Below are positions 16,565 to 26,859 of a stretch of DNA of 64,000 nt, piece by piece. Source of the DNA: Anaerobacillus alkalidiazotrophicus (GTDB taxonomy: Bacteria > Bacillota > Bacilli > Bacillales_H > Anaerobacillaceae). Position 1 is the first letter of the stretch; each line of letters starts with the position of its first letter. Both the position numbers and the translations under genes were made by a program. The DNA is taken from NCBI RefSeq assembly GCF_001866055.1, contig NZ_MLQS01000001.1:1170501-1234500 (forward strand), in the 5' to 3' direction. Under the pieces are notes generated by a model. That model saw nothing but the letters and a program-made list of their open reading frames with translations, had not been told where the DNA came from and searched no databases.

Positions 16565-19339
16565 ATGGTAAATGGTTATTTTTCTATAGTCCTTCATGCC
16601 CACCTCCCCTATGTAAGACACCGGGAGGCTCACCGGATAGAGGAACGATGGTTATTTGAGGCAATTACTGAAACGTACATTCCTTTACTATGGATTTTAG
16701 CAGATCAAAAAAGATTGAACGCTTTAACAATCTCTTTTTCTACTCCTTTAATGGAAATGCTTTCTGATCCACTTATGCAAAGAAGATTTTTACTTAACAT
16801 AGAACGAACCGATCAACTACTTCAAAAAGAAGAAAGTAGAGTAGAGATTAAAGAAGAGGAATTGCAACTTATTAACTTTTATAAAAAAAGAATCTTTAAA
16901 ATAAAACAAACATTTTTAGAATGGGATCAAAACCTATTAAAAGGCTTTAAGCATTATGCTTCAGAAGGAAAGATAGTGTGTATCTGTAGTTCAGCAACAC
17001 ATGCTTTTTTACCTTATTTACAAACAAAAGAAGGAATTAGAGCTCAAATTTTGCATGGAATACAAACATTTGTTAGACACTTTGACCATAAGCCAAGAGG
17101 CTTTTGGTTACCAGAATGCGCTTTTACTCCAGGTATTGATCGAATTTTATTTGAAGAAGGTATTCGATATACTTTTGTCGATGAACATGCATTAAAATAT
17201 GCAGATCCTGCACCATCAAAAGAGACGGGTGCTCCCATCTTTTCTCCACATGGTGTGATGTTGTTTCCTAGAAACTCAATGCTATCGAATCAGGTGTGGA
17301 GTTCATTTGATGGTTACCCAGGTGATAGTGATTACCGAGAGTTTTATCGAGATATTGCCTATGATCGTGATTGGGATTATATAAAACCTTTTATGCATGC
17401 TGAAGGTTTTCGTTATGATACTGGAGTGAAACTTTATCGTATTACAGGTTCAACTGATACTAAAGAATTTTATAACCGTATAAATGCAATGAAAAAAGCC
17501 AAAGAGCATAGTATACATTTTACGAAATTAATCAAAAAGCATTTACATAATCATGAAGGGCAGTCTTTTCCGCCTCATATTATTGTAACTCCTTTTGATG
17601 CTGAATTATTGGGACATTGGTGGTTTGAAGGCCCTGATTGGCTAAATTATGTCTTAAATGAAGACTGCTTAAATGAAAATTTAATTACACCTGAAGAATA
17701 TTTGGATAGACATTACCAAGATATTGAAACAGCTCATGTATCTTTTAATACTTGGGGAAGAAAAGGTTATGGAGAAGTTTGGTTAAACCAAAAGAATAGT
17801 TGGGTATATAGATACTTACATCAAATTGAAAGAGATTTAGTTCATTATGTAACCGAAAACAAGGGTAAGTCCATTGAGGTTGACCGTTGTTTAAAGCAAA
17901 TGGTACGAGAGTGGATGTTAGCAACTAGTAGTGATTGGTCTTTTATCATTGATAGTGATAGCGCTACCGATTATGCTAACAATCGAATAAAAGAGCATAT
18001 AACTAGGTACGAAAATTTAAGAACGTTATTAATAAATGAAAAAGTAAGTCACGAATTGTTAACAAAATTTGAGGCAGAATTCCCATTTATTAAAGAAATT
18101 AATTTAAATGTCTTTATTTCAAAACATGATGAATATGTAATCAATAAGAAGCAAAATAAAAAGAATAAAAAAATCACTGTATTAATGCTAGTATGGGAAT
18201 TTCCACCGATGCTAGTAGGAGGATTATCACGACACGTATATGACATTTCGAAGGTTCTTGTAAATCAAGGGTGCGAAATTCACGTGGTTACTGCAGCAGT
18301 CGAAGGCCACCCAGATTACGAAATTATGGATGAAATTCATGTTCACCGTGTTCAATGTTTACAACCTAAAGCTGAGGATTTTTATCATTGGGTAGGCAGT
18401 TTAAATATTGCATTCTATGAGCATGTATTAGAATTGTCAAAAGGAATCCGTTTTGATATTATCCATGCCCATGATTGGCTAGTATGTGTTGCAGCAAAAG
18501 GTTTAAAACACCAATTAAATCTTCCTCTGATAGCTACTATACATGCAACCGAATATGGTCGAAATAGTGGCATTTATACTCAACTTCAGAAAGATATTAG
18601 CCATAAAGAATGGGAGTTAACCTATGAGGCACAGAAAGTAATTGTTTGTAGTAAATATATGGAAGAAGAAGTCGTAAAAGTATTTAATTTACCGAAAAAT
18701 AAAATTGAAATAATTCCAAATGGCGTTGATATTAAGATGATTTCAGGTGAGGGGAGTAAATGGAAGCAAAAGTATGGTTCAGAGAATGATATCTTTATTT
18801 TTTCAGTAGGAAGAATAGTTAAGGAAAAAGGTTTTCAAACAATTATAGATGCCGCTCCAACTATTATAGCCAAACATCCCAATGTAAAATTTATTATTGC
18901 GGGGAAAGGACCGTTATTGGAAGAATATAAAACTAAGGTTATTAATAAAGGGCTACAGAAAGTTATATATTTTATAGGATTTATAGATGATCATTTAAGA
19001 AATGACATTCTTAACGGTTGTGATATATGTATCTTTCCTAGTTATTATGAACCGTTTGGAATAGTAGCGTTAGAAGGGATGGGTGCTGGGAAACCAACAA
19101 TTGTTTCAGATACAGGGGGACTAAGTGAAATTGTAACACACAGAGAAAATGGTTTGAAAATTTTTCCCAATAATGTTCAAAGCCTCACAACTCAAGTGTT
19201 AAGTTGTATAGAAGACGAAAAACTTGCTCAGAAAATTGCCGAAAATGGTAAGAAACTTGTTGTGAGAAAGTATAACTGGAATAGTTTAGCTAAAAGAACT
19301 GTAGCTATTTACGAAACTAGTTTGAAACAAATTGAGTGA
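16565..19339 (+). CDS. GH57 alpha-glucan branching enzyme fused to GT4 glycosyltransferase
   Basis: A 924-residue two-domain protein. Residues 1-520 are a GH57 (DUF1957-ended) branching-type domain: opening FSIVLHAHLPYVRHRE, nucleophile region GFWLPECAF (E184) and acid region TPFDAELLGHWWFEG (D345). Residues 535-924 are a GT4 synthase: VWEFPPMLVGGLSRHVYD, HAHDWL, VGRIVKEKGF and the EX7E motif in YEPFGIVALEGM (about 828). Together they could elongate and branch a glycogen-like glucan. The start follows AAGGAGTTAGTAAA. The stop overlaps the next gene's leader, so translation may be coupled. Confidence 0.88.
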   Translation: MVNGYFSIVLHAHLPYVRHREAHRIEERWLFEAITETYIPLLWILADQKRLNALTISFSTPLMEMLSDPLMQRRFLLNIERTDQLLQKEESRVEIKEEELQLINFYKKRIFKIKQTFLEWDQNLLKGFKHYASEGKIVCICSSATHAFLPYLQTKEGIRAQILHGIQTFVRHFDHKPRGFWLPECAFTPGIDRILFEEGIRYTFVDEHALKYADPAPSKETGAPIFSPHGVMLFPRNSMLSNQVWSSFDGYPGDSDYREFYRDIAYDRDWDYIKPFMHAEGFRYDTGVKLYRITGSTDTKEFYNRINAMKKAKEHSIHFTKLIKKHLHNHEGQSFPPHIIVTPFDAELLGHWWFEGPDWLNYVLNEDCLNENLITPEEYLDRHYQDIETAHVSFNTWGRKGYGEVWLNQKNSWVYRYLHQIERDLVHYVTENKGKSIEVDRCLKQMVREWMLATSSDWSFIIDSDSATDYANNRIKEHITRYENLRTLLINEKVSHELLTKFEAEFPFIKEINLNVFISKHDEYVINKKQNKKNKKITVLMLVWEFPPMLVGGLSRHVYDISKVLVNQGCEIHVVTAAVEGHPDYEIMDEIHVHRVQCLQPKAEDFYHWVGSLNIAFYEHVLELSKGIRFDIIHAHDWLVCVAAKGLKHQLNLPLIATIHATEYGRNSGIYTQLQKDISHKEWELTYEAQKVIVCSKYMEEEVVKVFNLPKNKIEIIPNGVDIKMISGEGSKWKQKYGSENDIFIFSVGRIVKEKGFQTIIDAAPTIIAKHPNVKFIIAGKGPLLEEYKTKVINKGLQKVIYFIGFIDDHLRNDILNGCDICIFPSYYEPFGIVALEGMGAGKPTIVSDTGGLSEIVTHRENGLKIFPNNVQSLTTQVLSCIEDEKLAQKIAENGKKLVVRKYNWNSLAKRTVAIYETSLKQIE

Positions 19340-19356
19340 ATTGGAGGAATCAATAC

Positions 19357-21768
19357 ATGAAAGGTGTGATCATGGCTGGTGGGAAAGGAACACGACTTCG
19401 CCCACTAACTTGCAATATTCCAAAACCAATGGTTCCGCTCGTCCATAAACCTGTGATGGAATATTCTATTGAGTTGTTAAAAAAATATGGAATTACTGAA
19501 ATTGGAGTGACTCTTCAATACTTACCTGATGTTATTAAAGATTATTTTGGTGATGGTCGTCGTCATGGAGTGAATTTACATTATTTCTATGAAACAACTC
19601 CTTTGGGAACAGCTGGAAGCATTAAGAATGCTGAGGAGTTTCTGGATGAACGTTTTATTGTAATTAGTGGTGATGGTCTTACCGATTTTAACCTTGCCAA
19701 AGGTATTAAGTTTCATGAAGAAAAAAGTGCGTTGACAACAATTTTTATGAAACCAGTAGATTTCCCTCAAGAATTTGGTGTGGTTATGACAAATGAAAAT
19801 GATGAAATTATTCGATTTCTTGAAAAGCCAAGCTGGAATGAAGTTTTTTCCGACACAGTTAATACTGGGATTTATGTATTAGAGCCTGAAATATTACAAT
19901 ACCTAGAAGAGGGTATTCCTACCGATTTTAGTCATGATCTCTTTCCGTTTTTAATGAAAGAAAAAAAGGCGATTTACGGATATAAAGCAGAAGGTTATTG
20001 GTCTGATGTAGGAAATTTAGGCACATATAGACAAACGCAATTTGATATGTTAAATAAAAAGGTCAATGTACGCCTACCTGGAAAAGAAATAAAAAAGGGT
20101 ATTTGGGTTGGTAAAGATGTAATTGTTGAAGAGGGCGTGCATCTAAACGGTCCGCTTTCAATAGGTGATGGAACTGTTATTCGAACCGGTGCTAAAGTGG
20201 AATGTAATACAATTATAGGAAGTGATTCCATATTATCAACAAACTGCTCTTTAAAGCAATCGATACTATGGAATGATATATATGTTGGTGATAGTAGTGA
20301 ATTAAGAGGGACAACAATTTGTAAAGGAACTAAACTAGAGTATTCAGTTTCGCTTTTCGAAGCTTCTGTTGTTGGGGAACATTGTATTTTAGCTTCTAAT
20401 TCAGTAATAAAGCCAGAAGTTAAGGTTTGGCCTAACAAAGGAATAGAAGAAGAAGCTATTGTTCATACATCATTAATTTGGGGTAAAAAAGTAACAAAGT
20501 CTTTGTTTAATGGTCGCGGGATTTCAGGTTTGGCAAATGTGGAAATAACCCCAGATTTCATTGCAAGATTAGCTGCCGCATATGGTGCAATATTACCTCA
20601 TGGTGGGAAAATAATCTTAGGATCAGATAGCTATTCTATCACCAACCTCATTAAATCATCTTTCCAAACAGGAGTCTTATCTGCTGGAATCCATACCGTT
20701 GACATTGGGAATACGATTGGACCTGTTGTTCGTTACCTTGTTGAAAATGGAGAGGTAATTGGTGGTGTATACTTTCGCTTTGTAAACCGTAATAATGAGA
20801 AGCAGATTTCGCTAGAATTTTATGATCAAAATGGTTATCCTATAAGTGCAATCGTAGAAAGGAAGATTGAGAATGCTTTTTGGCAAGAAGATTACAGAAG
20901 AGCATCTTTCGATCGAATCGGTATCTCTACAGTAATGAAAAACTCAGAGGTAAACTATATTCAAAGGTTGATAAGCTTTGTAAGGGTAAATCAAATAAGG
21001 AAAGCAAAAGTCAAAGTGGTAATTGATTATGACCAATGCAAACACTTTTATTTTATTGATAGATTACTTAAAGAGTTAAATTGTGAAATCTACAAAGCTC
21101 CGAAAAATAAAACTGTAGTTGAAGTTGCAAAATATGTAAAAAGGATTAAGGCTGATATTGGGATTTTAATTGGAGAAACGGGCGAATATTTAAAAATAGT
21201 TTCTGATGATGGCACGATTTTAGAAGAAGAAACAATATTAGCTCTATATGTCATGCTTCATTTTTATCGAAATAAAGGTGGAATAATGGCTATTCCAATT
21301 CACGGCAATAGTGAAATTGAGAGTTTAGCTAACCGCTTAGGTGGCGAAATTATTCGAACAAAAGCTAACCCTAGATCAATAATGAAACAAGATGGTACAG
21401 TATTTAATTTCTTATTTGATGCTCAATATGCTTTTATTCATGTACTAGAAATTATTGTATTAAAAAGGAAAGCAATATCTGAAATAACAAAGCATTTACC
21501 ATGTGTTTCTTTATCACGTGAATCTGTTCCTTGTCCTAAAACAGCTAAAGGATTAGTTATGAGAATGCTAATACAAGAAAATAGTTCTAAAAACATTGAA
21601 TTGCTAGATGGAATAAAAGTATATCATCCTGAAGGTGGATGGACATTAATATTACCAGATAATGAAAAGCCAATTTTCACGATTTACTCACAAGCAAAAG
21701 ATATCAAAGACGCTAAACTACTTTCGTCAAATTATGTCAAAAAAATTCGGAATTTCCAAAAGTTTTAG
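19357..21768 (+). CDS. NDP-sugar pyrophosphorylase fused to a PMM/PGM-like domain lacking the serine motif
   Basis: Start at 19357 after TTGGAGGAATC gives 803 residues. Domain 1 (1-230) is a nucleotidyltransferase (AGGKGTRLRPLTCNIPKPM, SGDGLTDF, VNTGIYVLEPE). Domain 2 (245-370) is a left-handed beta-helix of hexapeptides. Domain 3 (about 385-790) aligns with phosphohexomutases (IILGSDSYSITNLIKSSFQTG, AGIHTVDIG). The TASHNP catalytic-serine motif expected next is replaced by GGVYFRFVNRNNEKQ. The mutase activity is therefore doubtful, while the transferase half looks active and would supply the sugar nucleotide to the GT4 partner. Confidence 0.85.
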   Translation: MKGVIMAGGKGTRLRPLTCNIPKPMVPLVHKPVMEYSIELLKKYGITEIGVTLQYLPDVIKDYFGDGRRHGVNLHYFYETTPLGTAGSIKNAEEFLDERFIVISGDGLTDFNLAKGIKFHEEKSALTTIFMKPVDFPQEFGVVMTNENDEIIRFLEKPSWNEVFSDTVNTGIYVLEPEILQYLEEGIPTDFSHDLFPFLMKEKKAIYGYKAEGYWSDVGNLGTYRQTQFDMLNKKVNVRLPGKEIKKGIWVGKDVIVEEGVHLNGPLSIGDGTVIRTGAKVECNTIIGSDSILSTNCSLKQSILWNDIYVGDSSELRGTTICKGTKLEYSVSLFEASVVGEHCILASNSVIKPEVKVWPNKGIEEEAIVHTSLIWGKKVTKSLFNGRGISGLANVEITPDFIARLAAAYGAILPHGGKIILGSDSYSITNLIKSSFQTGVLSAGIHTVDIGNTIGPVVRYLVENGEVIGGVYFRFVNRNNEKQISLEFYDQNGYPISAIVERKIENAFWQEDYRRASFDRIGISTVMKNSEVNYIQRLISFVRVNQIRKAKVKVVIDYDQCKHFYFIDRLLKELNCEIYKAPKNKTVVEVAKYVKRIKADIGILIGETGEYLKIVSDDGTILEEETILALYVMLHFYRNKGGIMAIPIHGNSEIESLANRLGGEIIRTKANPRSIMKQDGTVFNFLFDAQYAFIHVLEIIVLKRKAISEITKHLPCVSLSRESVPCPKTAKGLVMRMLIQENSSKNIELLDGIKVYHPEGGWTLILPDNEKPIFTIYSQAKDIKDAKLLSSNYVKKIRNFQKF

Positions 21769-21788
21769 CAGGTGGTGTTAGAAAGACA

Positions 21789-22397
21789 ATGGAGCAGAGG
21801 TCTCAATACTATAATGAAGAAATAGAAATCGTAAAATACGGTGTTTGGATTGATGGACATTTTACTTGGTTAGATAGCTGGAGTTGTCAGTATACAGAAG
21901 ATAAAATTATTTATGAAAACAATAACATGAATCTAAGAATTAGTCTTCAAGTAATTTATAGAGAAAAAACCATTTTGCAAGAAATGACGTTTCGTAATCT
22001 AAATAGTCATCCCCGACAGATAAAAGTCTTTTGTAATCCTTTATTTTCAAAAAAAAATGATAAGAAAATAACCTTTTTTGCACCTATTCTTCAAGCCATG
22101 GTTCATAATGTTGATGGGTATTACTTTCTATTAAATGGGCGACTAAAAAGAAGAGGGATTGTTCAATATTGTACGAATTTTGATGAGACTGATTGTTTAC
22201 AAAATGGAAAAATATTAATGCAACCATTTTCATTAAGAAGCTCAAAAAGTATCTATAGTTTAGAAGGCGAAATGGATGCGAAAGAGGAAATTAAAGTATA
22301 TTTTTGGCAATGTAGTGGGAGCTCCAAGTATGAAGTTATGAAAAAAAATCTATTTATTCAATTAAACTTACCGTATGAAAGGGCACTTGAGACGTGA
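21789..22397 (+). CDS. Unknown protein closing the polysaccharide operon
   Basis: 202 residues, 20 bp after the previous gene. Mostly short alternating strands (KYGVWIDGHFTWLDSW, ITFFAPILQAMVHNVDGYYF), no signal peptide and no membrane span. It looks like an all-beta domain such as the non-catalytic N-terminal sandwich of some glycoside hydrolases, but I do not recognise a family. The location implies a role in the same glucan pathway; that is inference. Confidence 0.65.
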   Translation: MEQRSQYYNEEIEIVKYGVWIDGHFTWLDSWSCQYTEDKIIYENNNMNLRISLQVIYREKTILQEMTFRNLNSHPRQIKVFCNPLFSKKNDKKITFFAPILQAMVHNVDGYYFLLNGRLKRRGIVQYCTNFDETDCLQNGKILMQPFSLRSSKSIYSLEGEMDAKEEIKVYFWQCSGSSKYEVMKKNLFIQLNLPYERALET

Positions 22398-22551
22398 AAA
22401 AATCCTTATTCATGTAAAAATGGTAATTGTTTCATTTTTAGTAAGTGAAGTCGAAGTCTACCCTTACCAGTCTTAAATATTATACTTATGTTTTCCTTCT
22501 TTATACGCGATCGAATAGTTGTAAACCTCCACTTTACCGTTAAAGAAATAC

Positions 22552-22580
22552 TTGATTGTTTAGGCGAATTTTGCTATTAT
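22552..22580 (+). promoter_or_regulatory. Promoter of rpmG
   Basis: -35 TTGATT (22552-22557), a 17-bp spacer and -10 TATTAT (22575-22580), 38 bp before the rpmG ribosome site. Confidence 0.65.
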
Positions 22581-22623
22581 TTAAAAGTATGATTGAAGTA
22601 AAGCATGTTTGGAGGGAAAAAGA

Positions 22624-22773
22624 ATGCGTGTAAATATTACATTAGCTTGTACAGAAACTGGTGATCGTAATTACATCACTACTAAAAATAAACGTAATAA
22701 CCCAGATCGTCTTGAGTTAAAAAAATACAGCCCAAGACTAAAGAAATATACTTTGCATCGCGAAACTAAGTAA
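22624..22773 (+). CDS. rpmG: 50S ribosomal protein L33
   Basis: A 49-residue frame beginning [20 protein letters not shown] and ending YTLHRETK, preceded by GGAGGGAAAAAG. Most L33 residues are present. The usual zinc-binding CxxC pairs are absent (only C9 remains), so this is the zinc-independent (C-minus) form, as with some Bacillus paralogs that substitute under zinc limitation. Placement before yqgN corresponds to rpmGA of B. subtilis. Own promoter and terminator. Confidence 0.95.
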   Translation: MRVNITLACTETGDRNYITTKNKRNNPDRLELKKYSPRLKKYTLHRETK

Positions 22774-22800
22774 GCAGATCTTTCTGCTTACTTTTTTTTT
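22768..22800 (+). terminator. Terminator of rpmG
   Basis: AAGTAAGCAGA and TCTGCTTACTT pair, the left arm containing the rpmG stop, followed by a run of T. Confidence 0.85.
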
Positions 22801-22928
22801 GAAGCAAAAAGTTTAAATAGATGAATGGAATAAAGTATAATAAAAGAAAGGTTTAAAGTTAAAAAAGTTTCTATCTAAATTTTATGTTATAAATAGTTCG
22901 TAAATAGCTACTTTTAGGTGATGTAATT

Positions 22929-23474
22929 ATGAAAAAAACTTACTTGCGGAACAAAGTGAAAAAATGTTTACAAGAAATGTCAAATGCAGACTATGTTGAA
23001 TTGTCTAGTACCATAAAAAAAAGGTTTATCACTAGCGAAGAGTGGAAATCTTCAAAGACAATTGGTATAACAATTTCTACCCAAAGAGAAGTTGATACAA
23101 AATCAATTATAGAAGAAGGTTGGAGACAAAATAAGAGAATCGTTGTTCCAAAGTGTTTTCCAAAAGAAAAAGAGCTGAAATTTTATGAAATAAACTCTTT
23201 TACAGATCTTGAGGAAAGTTTTTATGCTTTAAAAGAACCCATTACGACTAAAACTACATTTGTTGCTAAAGAAAATATTGATTTACTGGTCGTTCCAGGT
23301 GTTGTTTTCGATACTAGGGGTTATCGAATTGGATACGGTGGTGGTTATTATGATCGCTACTTAATAAATTATAAAAACAAAAAAATTTCATTAGCATTTC
23401 ATTTTCAAATTATAAACGAAGTTCCTAATGAACACCATGACATAGCAGTTGATAAGATAATATGTAATACATAA
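22929..23474 (+). CDS. 5-formyltetrahydrofolate cyclo-ligase
   Basis: Converts 5-formyl-THF to methenyl-THF with ATP in the one-carbon cycle. 181 residues, normal length. Signature stretches are IGITISTQREVDT, DLLVVPGVVFDTRGYRIGYGGGYYDRYL (the ATP/folate loop) and a final HDIAVDKIICN. The order rpmG-yqgN-yqgP matches B. subtilis, where this gene is yqgN. The ribosome site is weak (TAGGTGATG). ThiF/MoeB follows 25 bp downstream and may share the transcript. Confidence 0.93.
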   Translation: MKKTYLRNKVKKCLQEMSNADYVELSSTIKKRFITSEEWKSSKTIGITISTQREVDTKSIIEEGWRQNKRIVVPKCFPKEKELKFYEINSFTDLEESFYALKEPITTKTTFVAKENIDLLVVPGVVFDTRGYRIGYGGGYYDRYLINYKNKKISLAFHFQIINEVPNEHHDIAVDKIICNT

Positions 23475-23499
23475 AAATAAAGGGTATGGGGGAGACTTC

Positions 23500-24516
23500 A
23501 TGGATAACAATTTACGATATTCTAGGCAAATCTTATTTCAACCGATAGGTGAAGAAGGTCAAAAGATATTGGCATCAAAAAAAGTTCTGATTGTAGGAAT
23601 GGGTGCACTTGGGACAGTGTTAGCCAATCATTTAGTCCGTGCTGGTGTTGGTCATGTTCGTTTTGCTGATCGAGATTATGTTGAAAAAAGTAATTTACAA
23701 AGACAAATGTTATTTGATGAGGATGATGTTTTAGAAGCATTACCTAAAGCTGTTGCTGCTGAAAAAAGATTAAAAAAAATTAATTCAGATGTCATAGTTG
23801 AAGGAATTGTAACTGATGTAACATTAAAAAATATTGACGATTTGATGGATAGTGTCGATTTAGTATTGGATGGTACCGACAATTTCCAAACACGTTTTTT
23901 AATAAATGATGCATGTTATAAAGTTGGAGTGCCTTTTGTGTACGGTGGTGCCGTTAGTTCTAGGGGAATGTCGGCAATTTTTATCCCTGGTGTGACTCCT
24001 TGTTTACGTTGTTTTATTGGAAGTGGTAATTCAACCGGACAAACTTGTGATACTATTGGGGTAATTTCTCCTGTCGTTGATATTGTCGCGTCGTTTCAAA
24101 TAATTGAAGCTTTAAAATACTTAACAGGAAACCATGATGTACAAAGAAAAAGTTTAATAACTTTTGATGTGTGGAAGCATCATATATATGAGATGAATTT
24201 CTCTAAGAAAAAAGATACGTGTCCTACATGTAGTCTTAAGGAGTATCCTTCTTTGCAGGACGCAAATGAACAAGCAGTTACTTCATTATGTGGGAGAGAA
24301 ACAGTACAAATAAACATGGGGCACAGATTAGACTTAGATGAATGGGCAGCGAAATTATCCAAAGTTGCAGAAATTACTAAAACGCCTTTTTTACTTCGTG
24401 TTCATTTGAAAGAAGGAGAGAAATTAGTGTTATTCCCTGATGGAAGAACATTAGTGCAAGGAACTGAAGACATAATTCGAGCAAAAAATCTATATGCAAG
24501 GTATATTGGAGTATAA
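23500..24516 (+). CDS. ThiF/MoeB/HesA-family adenylyltransferase
   Basis: An E1-like enzyme that adenylates the C-terminus of a MoaD or ThiS sulfur carrier. 338 residues. The opening RYSRQILFQPIGEEGQ, the ATP loop LIVGMGALGTVLANHLVRAGVG, the arginine stretch KSNLQRQMLF, LDGTDNFQTRFL and the zinc pairs CLRC and CPTC are all present. The last ~95 residues form the extension common in Bacillus homologs. No thi or moa gene lies nearby, so the carrier protein cannot be told. Confidence 0.88.
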   Translation: MDNNLRYSRQILFQPIGEEGQKILASKKVLIVGMGALGTVLANHLVRAGVGHVRFADRDYVEKSNLQRQMLFDEDDVLEALPKAVAAEKRLKKINSDVIVEGIVTDVTLKNIDDLMDSVDLVLDGTDNFQTRFLINDACYKVGVPFVYGGAVSSRGMSAIFIPGVTPCLRCFIGSGNSTGQTCDTIGVISPVVDIVASFQIIEALKYLTGNHDVQRKSLITFDVWKHHIYEMNFSKKKDTCPTCSLKEYPSLQDANEQAVTSLCGRETVQINMGHRLDLDEWAAKLSKVAEITKTPFLLRVHLKEGEKLVLFPDGRTLVQGTEDIIRAKNLYARYIGV

Positions 24517-24604
24517 GGAAGAAATGGACAAATTATAACCTGTCTATGAAGCGAAATTTCTTCCGAATTATAAGAGTAAGGTATTGAATTTGAAAAGTAT
24601 TTGA

Positions 24605-25588
<984 letters not shown>

Positions 25589-25602
25589 CAATTCATAATT
25601 TG

Positions 25603-25643
25603 GAATAGGTTTATAACTTTTTTAGTTGTGAGCCTATTTTTTC
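25603..25643 (+). terminator. Terminator of ldh
   Basis: AATAGGTTTATAAC and GTTGTGAGCCTATT pair imperfectly, followed by TTTTCC. Confidence 0.65.
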
Positions 25644-25709
25644 CATTTTAAGATATAAGAATAAAACACTTCTTTTATTCAAAAAATGATAAAAAGGAGT
25701 GATTAGACA

Positions 25710-25910
25710 ATGTTTAAAAATAATAACAATAATAATTTTTTCATGACCATGTTAATTTCTTTTCTCTCGGCTTTCTTTATCTATCAGTATCGCTACCGAA
25801 TAATAAATACAATTATTGGAACTAGCTGGATTAGACGTTTGGCAGTTTCAGGTGCGCTACAAATACCTTTCATTCGTGATCGTTTTTTATCTCGTTTTAT
25901 GCCATTTTAG
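25710..25910 (+). CDS. Small membrane protein, unknown
   Basis: 66 residues after AAAAAGGAGTGATTAGACA. Asn-rich start (MFKNNNNNNFFMTM), one membrane span (about 12-28) with a YQYRYR end, then an amphipathic half ending FIRDRFLSRFMPF. No family recognised. Strong ribosome site and bracketing terminators support it as a real gene. Confidence 0.6.
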   Translation: MFKNNNNNNFFMTMLISFLSAFFIYQYRYRIINTIIGTSWIRRLAVSGALQIPFIRDRFLSRFMPF

Positions 25911-25960
25911 AAATTTGAATTATTTTGACAGCAGCCAATATAAAGAATTATAGAAATTCC

Positions 25961-26003
25961 AAGGAGAAGGTGGATAGGAAAGATCGTCTGCTTCTCCTTT
26001 TTG
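25961..26003 (+). terminator. Terminator after the small membrane protein
   Basis: AAGGAGAAG and CTTCTCCTT pair around a 21-base loop, followed by TTTG. Confidence 0.6.
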
Positions 26004-26117
26004 ATTGTTTAACTTGAAATTACTTCGGAGTGGATTGCAACGAGTAAGGAGTGGTAAATGAGAAATTGAGCGTGATTAGAGGGGTTTGTATTACTAATAA
26101 ATGGAGGAGTGAGTCTT

Positions 26118-26855
26118 ATGCGTTGGAATACGATTTGTTTTGACTTAGATAACACTCTTTATAGTCATGAAGATGCATTTAAAAGAGCCATTTCTTTTTG
26201 TTTTCATTCCATTTTTGAAGAAAGAAATATCAACTATTCAAATAGTATTAACGAAATCTTTACAACATTTAAGGAGAATTGTGATAAGTATTGGAATGAT
26301 TACGAAAATGGAACATTAACCCCTAAGGAATATCGTAGAAAAAGATTTTTGCAAACGATTGATCAATTTAATTTATCTTTGAATGAGAGTGATGCGGATA
26401 AATTTCATGAACACTATGAACAAGTTGTCGACGACTTTAGTGAACCATACCCTTTTCTATACCAACTAATGGAAGTGTTAAAAGGAGCAGGTATTAAGAT
26501 CGGTATTATAACAAATGGGAAATTCGATACTCAATATAGTAAAATAAATAAATTAAATCTTGGGCAATGGATACCGGATGATTGTATTTTCATCTCAGCA
26601 GAAGTAAAATTATCAAAACCAGATCCAAAAATTTTCAACTTAGCAAAAGTAAACTTAAAGTCAAAAGCGGGGTGTCTTTTCATAGGAGATTCTTGGGACC
26701 ATGATGTTGTAGGAGCATTAGAGGCTGGATGGGATGCTATCTTTTTAAATACTAGAAATGAAACTCCTACAAGTTCTCACATTCCTTTTGCAACTGTAAA
26801 GTGCTTGAAGAATGTTTTGGAAATTATTGTTACAGAAAACCGATTGAAAGGATGA
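26118..26855 (+). CDS. HAD-superfamily hydrolase
   Basis: A phosphatase of the HAD family, about 245 residues from the ATG at 26118 (GGAGGAG upstream). Motif I CFDLDNTLYSHEDAF, motif II IGIITNGKFD, motif III Lys in KLSKPDPKIFNLA and motif IV CLFIGDSWDHDVVGALEAG are all present. The helical cap between motifs I and II makes it subfamily IA. Substrate unknown. It ends 4 bp before yqgP, which implies one operon. Confidence 0.85.
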   Translation: MRWNTICFDLDNTLYSHEDAFKRAISFCFHSIFEERNINYSNSINEIFTTFKENCDKYWNDYENGTLTPKEYRRKRFLQTIDQFNLSLNESDADKFHEHYEQVVDDFSEPYPFLYQLMEVLKGAGIKIGIITNGKFDTQYSKINKLNLGQWIPDDCIFISAEVKLSKPDPKIFNLAKVNLKSKAGCLFIGDSWDHDVVGALEAGWDAIFLNTRNETPTSSHIPFATVKCLKNVLEIIVTENRLKG

Positions 26856-26859
26856 AAAT

